From Treponema sp. OMZ 787 (lineage in GTDB: Bacteria > Spirochaetota > Spirochaetia > Treponematales > Treponemataceae), in the NCBI RefSeq assembly GCF_024181225.1, contig NZ_CP051198.1:806001-870000 (forward strand): DNA of 64,000 bases, read 5' to 3'. Under the pieces are notes generated by a model. It did no database searches. It was given only the letters and a program-made list of their open reading frames with translations, and was not told where the DNA came from. The position numbers were made by a program, and so were the translations under genes. Positions 55,194-64,000 of this stretch are shown in pieces. Position 1 is the stretch's first letter. Each line of letters begins with the position of its first letter.

Positions 55194-55838
55194 ATGGATT
55201 CAGGAATTTTTATTACGGATAATAGATTAAAGTTTTCACAAGAGCTTGCAAATAAACTTAGAGATAAGGGCTTAAAGGTTTGTTTGAGTTCGGAATATAA
55301 AGAAGATAATAAAGAAAGCGGTGTTACTACAGAAATAGAATGGAACCGATCTTCCCTTTTTTCTCTTCAGGCTATTCCTCTAAAATTAAAAAATATAAAT
55401 ATTGCGGCTGATACATCAATTTTGATTTTTGATGCTCCTGCTTATTCCAAAATATATTCGGGGACTGATGCTCTTTCAATAGACAGAACCGTCAGCGATC
55501 TTATTTCTGCAAATGCGGCTCTTTCTTTGGTTTTAAAAAATTACTACATTAAAAAAGCCCAAGGCCGCGTAATTTTTGTGCACCGTGATGCAGATGTCCC
55601 TTGCGGTAATCCTAATGTTTCGGCAGCATCAGCAGCCTTTGCCCGTATTGCAGAAGAAACGGTTGACTCTGTAAGACAGGCTGATCTTCCCGGGGTGCAA
55701 ACTCTTTTGGTAAAATTGGAAGGCTTTGAAGATGAGGTCTTTGCAGAGTGGATATGTAATCAGCTGGATTCGCCTGTTCTTTCCCGAAGTCCCGGCCGAT
55801 GGGTAAAAGCCGGACAACGAGGTTTCTTCGGTAAATAA
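55194..55838 (+). CDS. SDR-like Rossmann protein without the catalytic Tyr-Lys pair
   Basis: A 214-residue protein. It begins with a Rossmann-like strand (GIFITDNRLKFSQELANKLR), has a second strand TSILIFDAPA and a long helix before SAASAAFARIAEETV, which occupies the place of the SDR active-site helix (YxxxK). The Tyr and Lys are missing, and so is the glycine-rich loop. The fold call is inference from pattern; enzymatic activity is doubtful. It follows YitT by 27 bases and ends five bases from the convergent methyltransferase. A GTG at 55188 is the alternative start. Confidence 0.65.
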   Translation: MDSGIFITDNRLKFSQELANKLRDKGLKVCLSSEYKEDNKESGVTTEIEWNRSSLFSLQAIPLKLKNINIAADTSILIFDAPAYSKIYSGTDALSIDRTVSDLISANAALSLVLKNYYIKKAQGRVIFVHRDADVPCGNPNVSAASAAFARIAEETVDSVRQADLPGVQTLLVKLEGFEDEVFAEWICNQLDSPVLSRSPGRWVKAGQRGFFGK

Positions 55839-55842
55839 GTAT

Positions 55843-56937
55843 TTAGCACATAAAGGGAGCTTTTAGCCAGGTGAGTTCGTGTTTGTTTGCCGTAAGATGA
55901 ACTACCTTTGAGTTCGGAATTGCCGCAAATTTTTTTACGGTTTCGTTATCCGGCTCTCCCTGCATCTTTATCGTGCATATAAACTTTTCGCAAAGGCCTG
56001 ATTCAATCCATTTTATAATCCATTCATAAAGTCTCGGAGGATAGCAGATTACATCCGAGCAAAGCCAATCTATTCTTCCTATTTCTTCAGGTTTTAAAGT
56101 GAAGGCATCATGCTTTATAAATTCTATATTTTTCTTTGCCATTAAATCCGGCCGCAAGGGGCTTCTGTCGATAGCGATGATTTTGCAGCCCAAACTGTCC
56201 AGCACCCAGCTCCAGCCTCCCGGGCAGGCTCCTGCATCGAGGCAGATGGAAGAAGCTCCCGGCAGGGAATTCTTTTTTTCGAAAAACTCTGAGTGCAGGG
56301 ATAGATCGTTTTCTGAAAGCTCTGCGGACATGGATTCTTGTTTTTTGATAAATCCGTTTTTTTCTTGATATCGTTTTAAGTAAAAATTTAAGAGGGTTAA
56401 GGCTTCCCGCATTTTTAAGTAGGCCCGGCTCGGCGGATTTATCTTGTCCTCCTTAAAGAAAATTTCTCCGCGGGGGAAGGGACTTGAAGTTTTGGCCGAA
56501 GCGAAAATTTGATTTTCATTTAAGAGTGTCCATATTCCCATTTCGGCCGCCGGAACATCATAGGGAAAGTCCCTCTCTTTCTTGCTTATAAATGGAAGCT
56601 TTTTTTCGATTAGTTCTGCCCGTCTAAAACAGTTAAAAGGAACAAAGGCCCAGTTTCTTTGGATTGAACGCAAAATATCGGCAGCCTCGCTTATGCTCGA
56701 AAACTCTGCTATAAAGGGTTCTTCCATACAAAGTCGCTTCCAAAAAATATCTTTAGGAAAATTTTCTCTATAAACTATGTTACCATAGGCAGCTGCATCT
56801 TTGGGAAGATTTGTAATTTCCATAGGAGACTCGCCATGCGGAATCCCTAATTCATCAAGAAGGTGATTTTCAAATTGAGGAACGGTGAGCCAGGCTCTGC
56901 CTTTTAATAATTTTATACGCTGGTCATCTTTTAGCAT
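55843..56937 (-). CDS. RlmM/FtsJ-like RNA methyltransferase
   Basis: A 364-residue SAM-dependent methyltransferase. The SAM site is CLDAGACPGGWSWVLDSLGC followed by IIAIDRSPLRPDL, and the catalytic Lys region has FICTIKMQGE. The long N-terminal part resembles the substrate-recognition region of RlmM (23S rRNA 2'-O-methyltransferase). The exact target is not certain. Minus strand; upstream of the divergent DUF3160 gene. Confidence 0.85.
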   Translation of the reverse strand: MLKDDQRIKLLKGRAWLTVPQFENHLLDELGIPHGESPMEITNLPKDAAAYGNIVYRENFPKDIFWKRLCMEEPFIAEFSSISEAADILRSIQRNWAFVPFNCFRRAELIEKKLPFISKKERDFPYDVPAAEMGIWTLLNENQIFASAKTSSPFPRGEIFFKEDKINPPSRAYLKMREALTLLNFYLKRYQEKNGFIKKQESMSAELSENDLSLHSEFFEKKNSLPGASSICLDAGACPGGWSWVLDSLGCKIIAIDRSPLRPDLMAKKNIEFIKHDAFTLKPEEIGRIDWLCSDVICYPPRLYEWIIKWIESGLCEKFICTIKMQGEPDNETVKKFAAIPNSKVVHLTANKHELTWLKAPFMC

Positions 56938-56985
56938 AATTTTTATATTCTCTTAAAAATAATATTTTCTGTTTTTTCCCTTAGC

Positions 56986-57014
56986 TTGTCAATCGGGTAT
57001 TTTTATGATATTAT
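56986..57014 (+). promoter_or_regulatory. Promoter of the DUF3160 gene
   Basis: TTGTCA (56986-56991), 17-base spacer, TATTAT (57009-57014), 38 bases before the start codon. Confidence 0.7.
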
Positions 57015-57052
57015 TACCATTATCTAATATAGTTTTATGGAGGTATTTTAAA

Positions 57053-59866
57053 ATGTTTCAATTTAAAAAGAAAGGCCTAGGCCTTATTTTTATGTCTGTA
57101 TTGTTTATTTGTGTTCTATCTTTTTTTTCTTGCAATGCAAAAGAAAGAAATGAACAGCCTGCCGATAAGGCTGATACTGCCGAGCCTAAGGCTGAGGTTG
57201 TTGCCGAAGTATCGGAGCCTGAAAAAACTGAGGAAAGTTCGGCTTCAAAAAAAAGCATAGAAACAATAATTTACAACAATCTTTTGAATTCGGAATTTGA
57301 AAAAAAAACGAATGCACCTAAGGCTCATCAAAAATATTTACACGATAAACTTGTTTTTAAAGATTTCCCTTTTAGTGAGGTGAAAGAAGGAAAGACAGCT
57401 GTTGTCGGAAGCGATGTTTGTTTGTTCTATCCTAATGCAGAATTAAAATCTGAAAAAGATTTAGAAAAGCTGCCTAAGGGAATACCTATTCCATTTGGTA
57501 CGGTTTTAAACATTGCAGAAGATTTTATAAAATTACCGCCTAAGGATGAAAATGACGAATTCGATTTCGGTGTTTTTAGCTTTCAAGAAAATCAAAATTA
57601 TTTTTACCGCACAATTTGGAATGGTGAAAAAGGTATTGTCTTTGGAGCCGATCTTACAGGTCTGGATAATGATTTGAAAAAAAATCAAATGATGTCCATG
57701 CGTTATTTAACAAATGGTGCTCCTAAAGAATTTTACCCGGTATTCGGTTATGATTTTTTAAGCAAAGATCATCAGGCTCTCTTGGAAAGGGATAGGTTAA
57801 TTTTTGAAAAAGTTAAGCCGGATGAATATTATATGAATATTATGTCCGGAGATGATATGATTGCCTTGTATGGAAATCATTACGGTTATCATTATGATTC
57901 ATATGGAGATAATTATAACGGAACTCTTCTCATGGAAGACGGCACTACGCTTTTTATTACAACCGATTTAATGGCCCATGCAAAGCATCTTCTTTTTGAC
58001 AGAACCTTACAAAGTATTGAAGAGAAGTTTTTTGTTCCAAGACTCCTTGAACTTGTAACAGCCTTTGAAGCCGGTTTAAATAATGTAAATCAAAAAGGCT
58101 TTCCTACAGCAAGACCTGAAACCTTAGAAAAGGCTAAACTTTATTTTCAAGTTGCCCGTGCCCTCTTGGAGCTGGCACCCGAATCTGTAACCGAAAAAAA
58201 TGAATACGGCTCTAATGAGGTCGTTTATAAAGAACCCGATAGAAATGAAGTTCTTGCAAAATATCCTAAAACGGTAAGTGAAGAAATAAATCTTATCGAT
58301 GAGGCTCAAGGCCCTTCAGTTTCTCCTCTTTTTACATTTGAGGATGAAGTTTTCACAAAAGAAGATTATTCTCAATATAAGCCGAGAGGGCACTACACAA
58401 AAAACGGCATCTTGTCCGCTTATTTTAGGGCTATGATGTGGTTCGGCCGCACACATTTTTTAATTGCCGATAAGGGGCCTGAAGTTTTAGCACAAGACGG
58501 AACGGCCGCTTCAGATGCGGATGCATTGACCTTGCACATGGAGCCCATAGCTCTTTTGATTACCGAGCTTGTAAAAAACGATGACGATCTTTATGAAAAA
58601 TGGGCAGCTCTTTTTGATCCTATAACCGATTTAATCGGTTTATCCGATGACCTTTCTTTTAAAGAGGTCTTACCTCTTTGGAAACACTATAATGTAAAAG
58701 ACTTTGAAAAATGGGCAAGCGATAAAAACAACTTACTCGCATTTATGAAGTCGGCTCACGAAAAACTAAGACCTCCTGCGATATCAGGCTCCTCCGTCTT
58801 ATACACAGCTGCCGAAGGTACCGATGAAGAAAGACGGCCTCCCATGGGTTGGAGGCTTTTCGGGCAGAGGTTTATCTTTGACTCCTATGTTCACGGTTTG
58901 GTAAGCTCTCCCGGACTCTATGGCCGCACTCATGTTAAGGGGCTGGACATTATGAAGGCTATGGGCTCAAAGTCTGCCGATGTATTGCTGCAAAAAGATT
59001 ACTCCGATTTTCCCGATTTAAAAACGGTTCTTGATAAGATTGAAAAAGAAGCAGTCTCTTCTCCCGACGAAATATTGGGAAAGACCTATTACGGTAAAAC
59101 CTTAAAAGAGATAGCCTTGCAGGCCCGCTTTGAACAAGGCTCCGGTTTTTATTTTACCGAAAGCCCCGCATGGAGTGTGAAGTCCTTATTGTCGGCTCAC
59201 GGAACATGGGCCGAGCTAAGGCATGATACTATTCTATATACAAAGCAAGCTTTTGCAGAGCTTGGAGGCGGCCCCGGTGCCGATCTTACCTATAGGATAA
59301 AAAAGGTTCCCTATCCTGTGCATTACATAGAACCCAACTTGGCATTTTGGGAAAACGCAGCTTCTTCTGTGGATGTGCTCATAAATGCATTAAAACCTTA
59401 TAATCTTATAGATGAAAAGAATTTGCAAAAGCTTGAAATGTTAAAAAAAACGGCCTTGCATGCAGCCGATATTGTTAAGCTTGAAATTGCAGATAAGCCC
59501 GTTTCTGAAGCAGACTTAAAATGGATAACAGTTATGCCGGCCTTCTTGGCCCGTATTCTTATGCCTTCGATAAATGCATATGTTGAGCCTGAGCAGCTTC
59601 GTATGGCCTTGGTTGCCGATGTTTTTACAAATGCGGAAGCAGGCTTTGTCCTTGAAACGGCCGTCGGTATTCCCTACAGAATTTATGTGCCATTAAATGA
59701 TGCTCAAGGCGGAAAGCGGATAGCTGTCGGTTATTGTTTTAACTATTACGAGTTTGAGCAGGATGTTTCTAACCGCCTTACAAACGAAGAGTGGAAGAAA
59801 AGGGTCTATGCCGATGAAGACATGGAAGACTTAAAACCTTTTTGGGCTCAAAATATTTCTTTTTAA
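57053..59866 (+). CDS. DUF3160 lipoprotein
   Basis: A 937-residue exported protein. Signal MFQFKKKGLGLIFMSVLF then a lipobox ending LSFFSC; a Glu/Pro/Ala-rich linker; then the DUF3160 domain with MAHAKHLLFDRTLQSIEEKF, a central MMWFGRTHFLIADKG, and the C-terminal YCFNYYEFEQDV. Family function is unknown. Start ATG at 57053 with GGAGG nine bases upstream; the frame upstream is non-coding. It is followed 36 bases later by the Memo-like lipoprotein. Confidence 0.9.
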   Translation: MFQFKKKGLGLIFMSVLFICVLSFFSCNAKERNEQPADKADTAEPKAEVVAEVSEPEKTEESSASKKSIETIIYNNLLNSEFEKKTNAPKAHQKYLHDKLVFKDFPFSEVKEGKTAVVGSDVCLFYPNAELKSEKDLEKLPKGIPIPFGTVLNIAEDFIKLPPKDENDEFDFGVFSFQENQNYFYRTIWNGEKGIVFGADLTGLDNDLKKNQMMSMRYLTNGAPKEFYPVFGYDFLSKDHQALLERDRLIFEKVKPDEYYMNIMSGDDMIALYGNHYGYHYDSYGDNYNGTLLMEDGTTLFITTDLMAHAKHLLFDRTLQSIEEKFFVPRLLELVTAFEAGLNNVNQKGFPTARPETLEKAKLYFQVARALLELAPESVTEKNEYGSNEVVYKEPDRNEVLAKYPKTVSEEINLIDEAQGPSVSPLFTFEDEVFTKEDYSQYKPRGHYTKNGILSAYFRAMMWFGRTHFLIADKGPEVLAQDGTAASDADALTLHMEPIALLITELVKNDDDLYEKWAALFDPITDLIGLSDDLSFKEVLPLWKHYNVKDFEKWASDKNNLLAFMKSAHEKLRPPAISGSSVLYTAAEGTDEERRPPMGWRLFGQRFIFDSYVHGLVSSPGLYGRTHVKGLDIMKAMGSKSADVLLQKDYSDFPDLKTVLDKIEKEAVSSPDEILGKTYYGKTLKEIALQARFEQGSGFYFTESPAWSVKSLLSAHGTWAELRHDTILYTKQAFAELGGGPGADLTYRIKKVPYPVHYIEPNLAFWENAASSVDVLINALKPYNLIDEKNLQKLEMLKKTALHAADIVKLEIADKPVSEADLKWITVMPAFLARILMPSINAYVEPEQLRMALVADVFTNAEAGFVLETAVGIPYRIYVPLNDAQGGKRIAVGYCFNYYEFEQDVSNRLTNEEWKKRVYADEDMEDLKPFWAQNISF

Positions 59867-59902
59867 AAGAACCGTCTTTGATGGATTTTAATTTTAGCTG
59901 AT

Positions 59903-60775
59903 ATGAAATTTATAAGAATCTTGTTTCTTATTTGTTTTTGTCTGACGGCCTGCGGTAAAAGCGGCGGGCCTGAAGACTCCAAAAAAATTTTCGAAACATG
60001 GAACTCTGATGGGGACCGGCCTCCCAAGACAAGGTTTATCCCAAAGGAGGCTTCCTTGCCCGCGGGAGCCAAGCCTTGGGGCGGTACGGTAAGCCATCAT
60101 CTTTTAACCGATGCCTTAATCAACGATTGGTTTACCGAACTTGCCGATGCAAGAAAAATAAAAACTTTTTATATTTTAAGTCCATCCCATTGGGGGCTGT
60201 CCTTATATGATTTTTCTTTGACTCAAGGATCGTGGAATACTGAAGACGGGCTTGTTCATTCCGACAAGGAAAGGAGCGAAAAACTTGCCGGGCTTTTTAA
60301 TGTTCCGTTTGATGATGAGGTTTTTGTTTATGAGCACGGCGTTTCAACATTAATTCCCTACATAAAAAAATACTTTCCGGAAGCTAAGGTTGTTGCCGTA
60401 GCCTATCACGGAGAGCCTCCGGTAAATATGAACCTTGCAGTTAAACTTTATGATACAATCAAAAAAGTTTTTTCCGCCAAGGATGAAGATTCGTTTCTTT
60501 TGATTTCTTCCGATTTTTCGCATAAATCAGATATAGAAAAAACTGCCGAAAAAGATGCCAAGTCCCGTTATTTTTTGACAAGCCTAAAACCATCGGCTTG
60601 GACGCTCGCCATCTGCGATAACAGGCCGGCAATGTATTTGCTTTCAAAATTATTTACAGCAAAAACTCGGTGTACAATTCAGAGGGGAACCGATGCCTAT
60701 AAGCTAAGCGATGAGACAGACTCTAAAGATATAACAAGTTACTTTTTTACATACTTTTGGGAAAAAGAAGATTAG
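59903..60775 (+). CDS. AmmeMemoRadiSam-B (Memo-like) lipoprotein
   Basis: A 290-residue protein with signal MKFIRILFLICFCLTAC (lipobox LTAC, Cys17). The Memo fold shows ILSPSHWGLS (first His region), VYEHGVSTLIPYIK, AYHGEP and LLISSDFSHK, giving the usual His/Asp site. Most Memo proteins are cytoplasmic; the lipoprotein signal places this one outside. Partners of the AmmeMemoRadiSam system (A and radical SAM) are not nearby. Confidence 0.9.
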   Translation: MKFIRILFLICFCLTACGKSGGPEDSKKIFETWNSDGDRPPKTRFIPKEASLPAGAKPWGGTVSHHLLTDALINDWFTELADARKIKTFYILSPSHWGLSLYDFSLTQGSWNTEDGLVHSDKERSEKLAGLFNVPFDDEVFVYEHGVSTLIPYIKKYFPEAKVVAVAYHGEPPVNMNLAVKLYDTIKKVFSAKDEDSFLLISSDFSHKSDIEKTAEKDAKSRYFLTSLKPSAWTLAICDNRPAMYLLSKLFTAKTRCTIQRGTDAYKLSDETDSKDITSYFFTYFWEKED

Positions 60776-60788
60776 GATTTTAAACTGT

Positions 60789-61301
60789 TTATTCTTTAGG
60801 AGACAAAATATCTGCAGCAACTGCATTAAAAAAGTCTTCAGCTTTTTTATGGTGTTGCCGTCTTATTACATCTTGTACTTCGGCTATTTCTTCAAGCTGT
60901 CTTTGAAGCAGCTTTGTTTTATCGTTGTCGATAACAATTGTTTTTCCGTCAAGCAATATCATCTTAACTTCGGTAAATGTGCCGAAGCGGGCAGGCCTTT
61001 TAAATGTTTCAATTTCGATGCTGTGGATTGCCGAAAAATTTATAATCTTTGTTTTCGGAAAAAAGAATATTCCCGCTTTTTGAATGGCTTGTTCCTTTGT
61101 GATATTGAAGTACCACGAATTTTCAAATAGACCTGCCGCTAAAAATAGACTTCCAAAAATAAGGGCGATTATTGAATACTCTCCTTCTTTCATGGAAGAT
61201 ATGTTCAAATAAAAAATAGCCCCGCCGACTGCAAGAGCCGACATTCGTATCCATAATTTTAATGCTGCAAATTTTACTATCCTGTCTTTTTCGTTTTCCA
61301 T
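60789..61301 (-). CDS. Membrane protein with a PH-like domain
   Basis: A 170-residue protein with two N-terminal helices (WIRMSALAVGGAIFYL, SIIALIFGSLFLAAGLF) followed by a beta-rich segment (ITKEQAIQKAGIFFFPKTKI, EVKMILLDGKTIVID) typical of bacterial PH-like domains, then a coiled tail. Function unknown. It follows the NYN gene by four bases on the minus strand. Confidence 0.65.
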   Translation of the reverse strand: MENEKDRIVKFAALKLWIRMSALAVGGAIFYLNISSMKEGEYSIIALIFGSLFLAAGLFENSWYFNITKEQAIQKAGIFFFPKTKIINFSAIHSIEIETFKRPARFGTFTEVKMILLDGKTIVIDNDKTKLLQRQLEEIAEVQDVIRRQHHKKAEDFFNAVAADILSPKE

Positions 61302-61305
61302 AAAC

Positions 61306-62247
61306 TTAACCTATGATTTCTATTTCGGCTGCTTTACCGTTTCTATCGGCGGAGTCGCCGCCCTTGGGATTAGGCATTTTGAAAACTCTGAATTTTACAG
61401 GCGTGCCTTCTTTGATTAATTTATCCCTGCATTTTTTATCGATATTTGTAAACGAAAAGAAAAAATCTCCGTTTTCATTTTCGATAATTCCGTAGCGGTT
61501 CATCAGCCTCTTTATTTTTCCCTTTACCTTTGGTGTTTCATTTTTGCGGCTTATTGCTTTTATCCAATAATTGGGAGGTATTCTGTCATCAGAGCTTAAC
61601 TCAAAATCATCGGATAGAGCATCTATTATTTCTCTCAAAGTGTTGTGGCTGTAAGAGCGGGGATCGAATTCGGGCATAAAGTTTCGGATTGAATTTCCTA
61701 AGTCTGAAAGGCTTACCCATCCCTCTTCGGTCATGCGGGAATTTCTATAGGCATGGCAGATAAGGTCTTCGAGGGACTTAAATTTTTTACCGCTTTTTGA
61801 GTCCTCTTCATATTCTTCAGTTTCATCAAAGTTTTCAAGGTATTTAAATTCGTTGCAGGCATTTACCCAAAGAGGTTTTGCATTTGATCTACCCACTCCT
61901 AAAACATAGAGTCCATATTCTCTTAATTTTAGGGCAAGGCTGTAGTAATCCGAATCGGTAGAAACTATGCAGACAGCATTTATTCCTTGATTTGTGTTTG
62001 CAAGTTCTATTGCATCCATTATGATTGTGTTGTCGGTTGCATTGGGACCGTTTCTAAATTGCTGAACAGGACGGATGGGTACTTTTTCAAGCCAAGGTTT
62101 CCATCCGTTCATGTTTGGGGTAGTCCAGTCGCCGTAAAGTCTTTTTATTAAAACCTCTCCTTCCTTTGATACTTCGGAAATTATCGAGTCAAGGTAGGAA
62201 GGAGCTATGTTGTCTCCGTCAATTAAAATAGCATATTTTTTTTCCAT
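61306..62247 (-). CDS. NYN-LOTUS protein (LabA/MARF1-like putative RNA nuclease)
   Basis: A 313-residue protein in three parts. The NYN domain (1-140) has ILIDGDNIAP, NATDNTIIMDAIELA and VSTDSDYYSLALKLREYG with the catalytic Asp set. An OST-HTH/LOTUS domain follows (KSLEDLICHAYRNSRMTEEG to FELSSDDRIPPNYW). The last 70 residues look like a small beta-barrel (GKIKRLMNRYGIIENENGDF, FFSFTNIDKKCRDKLIKEG), similar to cold-shock folds. Predicted RNA binding or cleavage; targets unknown. It lies between pyk (12 bases upstream) and the PH-like gene. Confidence 0.85.
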   Translation of the reverse strand: MEKKYAILIDGDNIAPSYLDSIISEVSKEGEVLIKRLYGDWTTPNMNGWKPWLEKVPIRPVQQFRNGPNATDNTIIMDAIELANTNQGINAVCIVSTDSDYYSLALKLREYGLYVLGVGRSNAKPLWVNACNEFKYLENFDETEEYEEDSKSGKKFKSLEDLICHAYRNSRMTEEGWVSLSDLGNSIRNFMPEFDPRSYSHNTLREIIDALSDDFELSSDDRIPPNYWIKAISRKNETPKVKGKIKRLMNRYGIIENENGDFFFSFTNIDKKCRDKLIKEGTPVKFRVFKMPNPKGGDSADRNGKAAEIEIIG

Positions 62248-62259
62248 TTTATAATTACC

Positions 62260-63675
62260 TTATTCTATTATTTCTACTTTTAAGAGGTTTGTTGATCCGG
62301 CTTTGCCAATCGGGATACCGGCAGTAAGAATTGCTATATCCCCTTTTTTTACATGTCCGGTTTTTTTTGCAATTTGGGAACAAACATCAAACATGTTGTC
62401 GGTAGATTTTATAGGATCGGCTAAAACAGGATATACATCCCAGTCGAGAGCGAGCTTCCGCATAACCTGAGGTGATTCGGTGATTGCAATGATCGGTACC
62501 TTGGGTTTAAATTTTGAAAGAGCCCTAGGCGTTATTCCCGACGCGGATGCCGTTATGATTGCATTTGCATCAAGGGCCAGGGCAGTTGAGCAGGTGGCTC
62601 TTGCAATGGCATTTGTAATTGTTGTTTCATGAAGAGAAACATTTTCAAGAAAGAGTTTTTCGTAATCTAATGTTTCTTCTATAGATTTGGCGATTGAAGT
62701 CATCATGCTTACGGTTTCGACAGGGTATTCTCCGGCTGCCGTTTCTCCGGAGAGCATTACGGCTGATGTTCCGTCTAAGATTGCGTTTGCGACATCTGTA
62801 ACTTCAGCACGAGTCGGACGCAGATTGTGGGTCATAGATTCAAGCATCTGAGTTGCTGTGATAACCGGTTTTCCTGCAAGGTTAGCTTTTTTTATTAACC
62901 TCTTTTGAAGGTGCGGAATTTTTTCGGGTTCGATTTCTACTCCGAGGTCTCCTCTTGCAACCATGATTCCGTCTGCTGCTTCAAGGATTTCATCTATGTT
63001 ATCCAAGCCTTCTTGATTTTCGATTTTTGCGATAATCCCTATTTTGCTGTTATGCTCTTCTAAAAGTTTTCTTATCTGTATAATATCATCTGCTCTCTGT
63101 GTAAATGAAGCCGCTATAAAATCTACATCATTTTGAACTCCGAATTCGATATCGGAAATATCCTTTTCACTCATGTAAGGAAGATTGACTCTCAACCCAG
63201 GAATGTTCACACCCTTGCGGCTTGTTAGTGTTCCCGAATTTACGGCAACACATTCTATATCGGTATCATTCAAGATATCTATAACCTGTAATTCCAACAT
63301 TCCGTCGTTGATAAGGATTCGGCTTTTGGGTTTAACTTCAGCTGCAATATTTTTGTAAGAAATACTGCATATCTGATTTGTCCCTATTACATCTCTTGTG
63401 GTAATGATAAATTCTTGACCCTGTACAATTTCGGCCGGCTTTTCAAAAACTCCTAATCGAATTTCCGGTCCCTTTGTATCTAATAAGATTGCAACGGGAA
63501 TTTTTAGTTCATCCCTTATTTTTTTTATTCGGTCTATTTTTACTTTATGTTCTTCATGAGTTCCATGTGAGAAATTAAGACGGCAGACATTTAAGCCGGC
63601 CTTAAACATTTCGGTCAAGACCCTTTCCGAATCGGAAGCAGGGCCGATTGTGCATACTATCTTTGTCTTTTTCAT
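62260..63675 (-). CDS. pyk: Pyruvate kinase
   Basis: A 471-residue glycolytic enzyme making pyruvate and ATP from PEP and ADP. It has the start MKKTKIVCTIGPASDS, the Mg/K site motif AKIENQEG, and MVARGDLGVEIEPEKIPHLQ. Start ATG at 63675 with GGAGG upstream; a longer frame is disfavoured. No extra C-terminal PEP-utiliser domain. Confidence 0.95.
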   Translation of the reverse strand: MKKTKIVCTIGPASDSERVLTEMFKAGLNVCRLNFSHGTHEEHKVKIDRIKKIRDELKIPVAILLDTKGPEIRLGVFEKPAEIVQGQEFIITTRDVIGTNQICSISYKNIAAEVKPKSRILINDGMLELQVIDILNDTDIECVAVNSGTLTSRKGVNIPGLRVNLPYMSEKDISDIEFGVQNDVDFIAASFTQRADDIIQIRKLLEEHNSKIGIIAKIENQEGLDNIDEILEAADGIMVARGDLGVEIEPEKIPHLQKRLIKKANLAGKPVITATQMLESMTHNLRPTRAEVTDVANAILDGTSAVMLSGETAAGEYPVETVSMMTSIAKSIEETLDYEKLFLENVSLHETTITNAIARATCSTALALDANAIITASASGITPRALSKFKPKVPIIAITESPQVMRKLALDWDVYPVLADPIKSTDNMFDVCSQIAKKTGHVKKGDIAILTAGIPIGKAGSTNLLKVEIIE

Positions 63676-63701
63676 AGTATTCCTCCAAAAATCATCTTGA
63701 T

Positions 63702-63730
63702 ATGATAACATAAATTACAAAAAAATTCAA
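63702..63730 (-). promoter_or_regulatory. pyk promoter
   Basis: TTGAAT (63730-63725), 17-base spacer, TATCAT (63707-63702). It lies 26 bases from the pyk start, just past the nth stop. Confidence 0.6.
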
Positions 63731-63755
63731 ATGCCTAGGATAAAGTCGATTGAGT

Positions 63756-64000
63756 TTATAAATTTTTCATGCAGATATCCGATAAAAAGCAGGTTTCACA
63801 TTCCGGTTTTCTGGCCTTGCAGATATATCTGCCGTGTAGGAGAATCCAGTGGTGAGCATTGAGCAAATATTTTTTTGGAGTGATTTTCAGTAAATCTTCT
63901 TCAACCTGAATAGGATTTTTACCAGATGAAAGGCCGATGCGCGGAGCCGTGCGGAGAATGTGAGTATCCACTGCGATTGCAGGTTTTCCGAAACCCATGT
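63756..64000 (-). CDS. nth: Endonuclease III, C-terminal part (cut by window edge)
   Basis: The visible 81 residues hold VDTHILRT with the catalytic Asp and the iron-sulfur motif CKARKPECETCFLSDIC (C-x6-C-x2-C-x5-C), diagnostic of Nth, the base-excision-repair glycosylase/AP lyase for oxidised pyrimidines. The helix-hairpin-helix and the catalytic Lys lie beyond the window. It precedes pyk on the same strand. Confidence 0.92.
   Translation of the reverse strand, partial: MGFGKPAIAVDTHILRTAPRIGLSSGKNPIQVEEDLLKITPKKYLLNAHHWILLHGRYICKARKPECETCFLSDICMKNL

Noticed and set aside
1-64000. rRNA, tRNA, CRISPR array, transposase or replication origin
   Set aside because: I looked for the usual signatures (regularly spaced repeats, CCA-ending cloverleafs, transposase motifs, DnaA box clusters) and saw none that hold up by eye.

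Overview
The window looks like a chromosomal segment of an oral Treponema, of the T. denticola / T. putidum type. It is AT-rich with low-GC codon use. It carries a class I lysyl-tRNA synthetase, spirochete-style lipoprotein signals, a BspA-like leucine-rich repeat protein, a Treponema/Streptococcus-type MptD transporter component, a DUF3160 lipoprotein and a membrane-rich chemotaxis receptor. Species assignment is an inference from gene content; I see no rRNA, tRNA, CRISPR array, transposase or replication origin. LAYOUT. 0-5.3 kb is an accessory and decaying region: the edge of a TerY-C type gene pair, a zinc-ribbon/LRR protein, a stub of a DNA methyltransferase, an AbiL/RloA-type ATPase whose partner RloB survives only as a stub, one copy of a 121-bp hairpin repeat, an unknown protein and the C-terminal scrap of a DUF4469 protein. 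5.5-10.4 kb is a two-component system followed by a MacB/BceA-type ABC ATPase and a large FtsX permease that is split by an in-frame TAA. 10.4-15.7 kb (minus strand) holds a GNAT acetyltransferase, an Imm26-type immunity protein, and an sdpR-sdpI-DUF1648-ABC cassette behind a promoter that overlaps a perfect operator palindrome. 15.7-22.1 kb (minus) is a complete set of Wadjet (JetB-C-D-A) plasmid-defence genes, but jetB and jetC each carry a single-base frameshift in a homopolymer. 22.2-30 kb has a chemoreceptor, a MATE exporter, an AraC regulator and a heterodimeric ABC exporter pair. 30-35.6 kb has a TIGR02328 protein and a DUF1722 protein flanking and overlapping the second copy of the hairpin repeat, then nitroreductase, pirin, a truncated hydrolase, flavin reductase, an HxlR regulator and a radical SAM protein. 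35.6-47.6 kb (minus) is a TetR-controlled nine-gene transport locus: two nearly identical MptD S-components, EcfT, a double EcfA ATPase and two heterodimeric YbtP/YbtQ-like ABC pairs. 47.7-64 kb is mostly core genes: fabZ, a CAP-domain lipoprotein, murE, lysS, DUF2804, a YgjP-type metalloprotease, YitT, an SDR-like protein, an RlmM-like methyltransferase, a DUF3160 lipoprotein with a Memo-like lipoprotein, a PH-like membrane protein, a NYN-LOTUS RNA-binding protein, pyk and the end of nth. HOW IT FITS TOGETHER. The left half is a defence/immunity/drug-response neighbourhood under erosion: I count at least seven broken or truncated genes there. The right half is intact housekeeping. The most interesting items are the frameshifted and gene-order-permuted Wadjet operon, the duplicated ECF plus ABC locus with its palindromic operator, the 120-bp hairpin repeat that supplies the end of one gene and sits where another ends, and a probable leaderless murE transcript.
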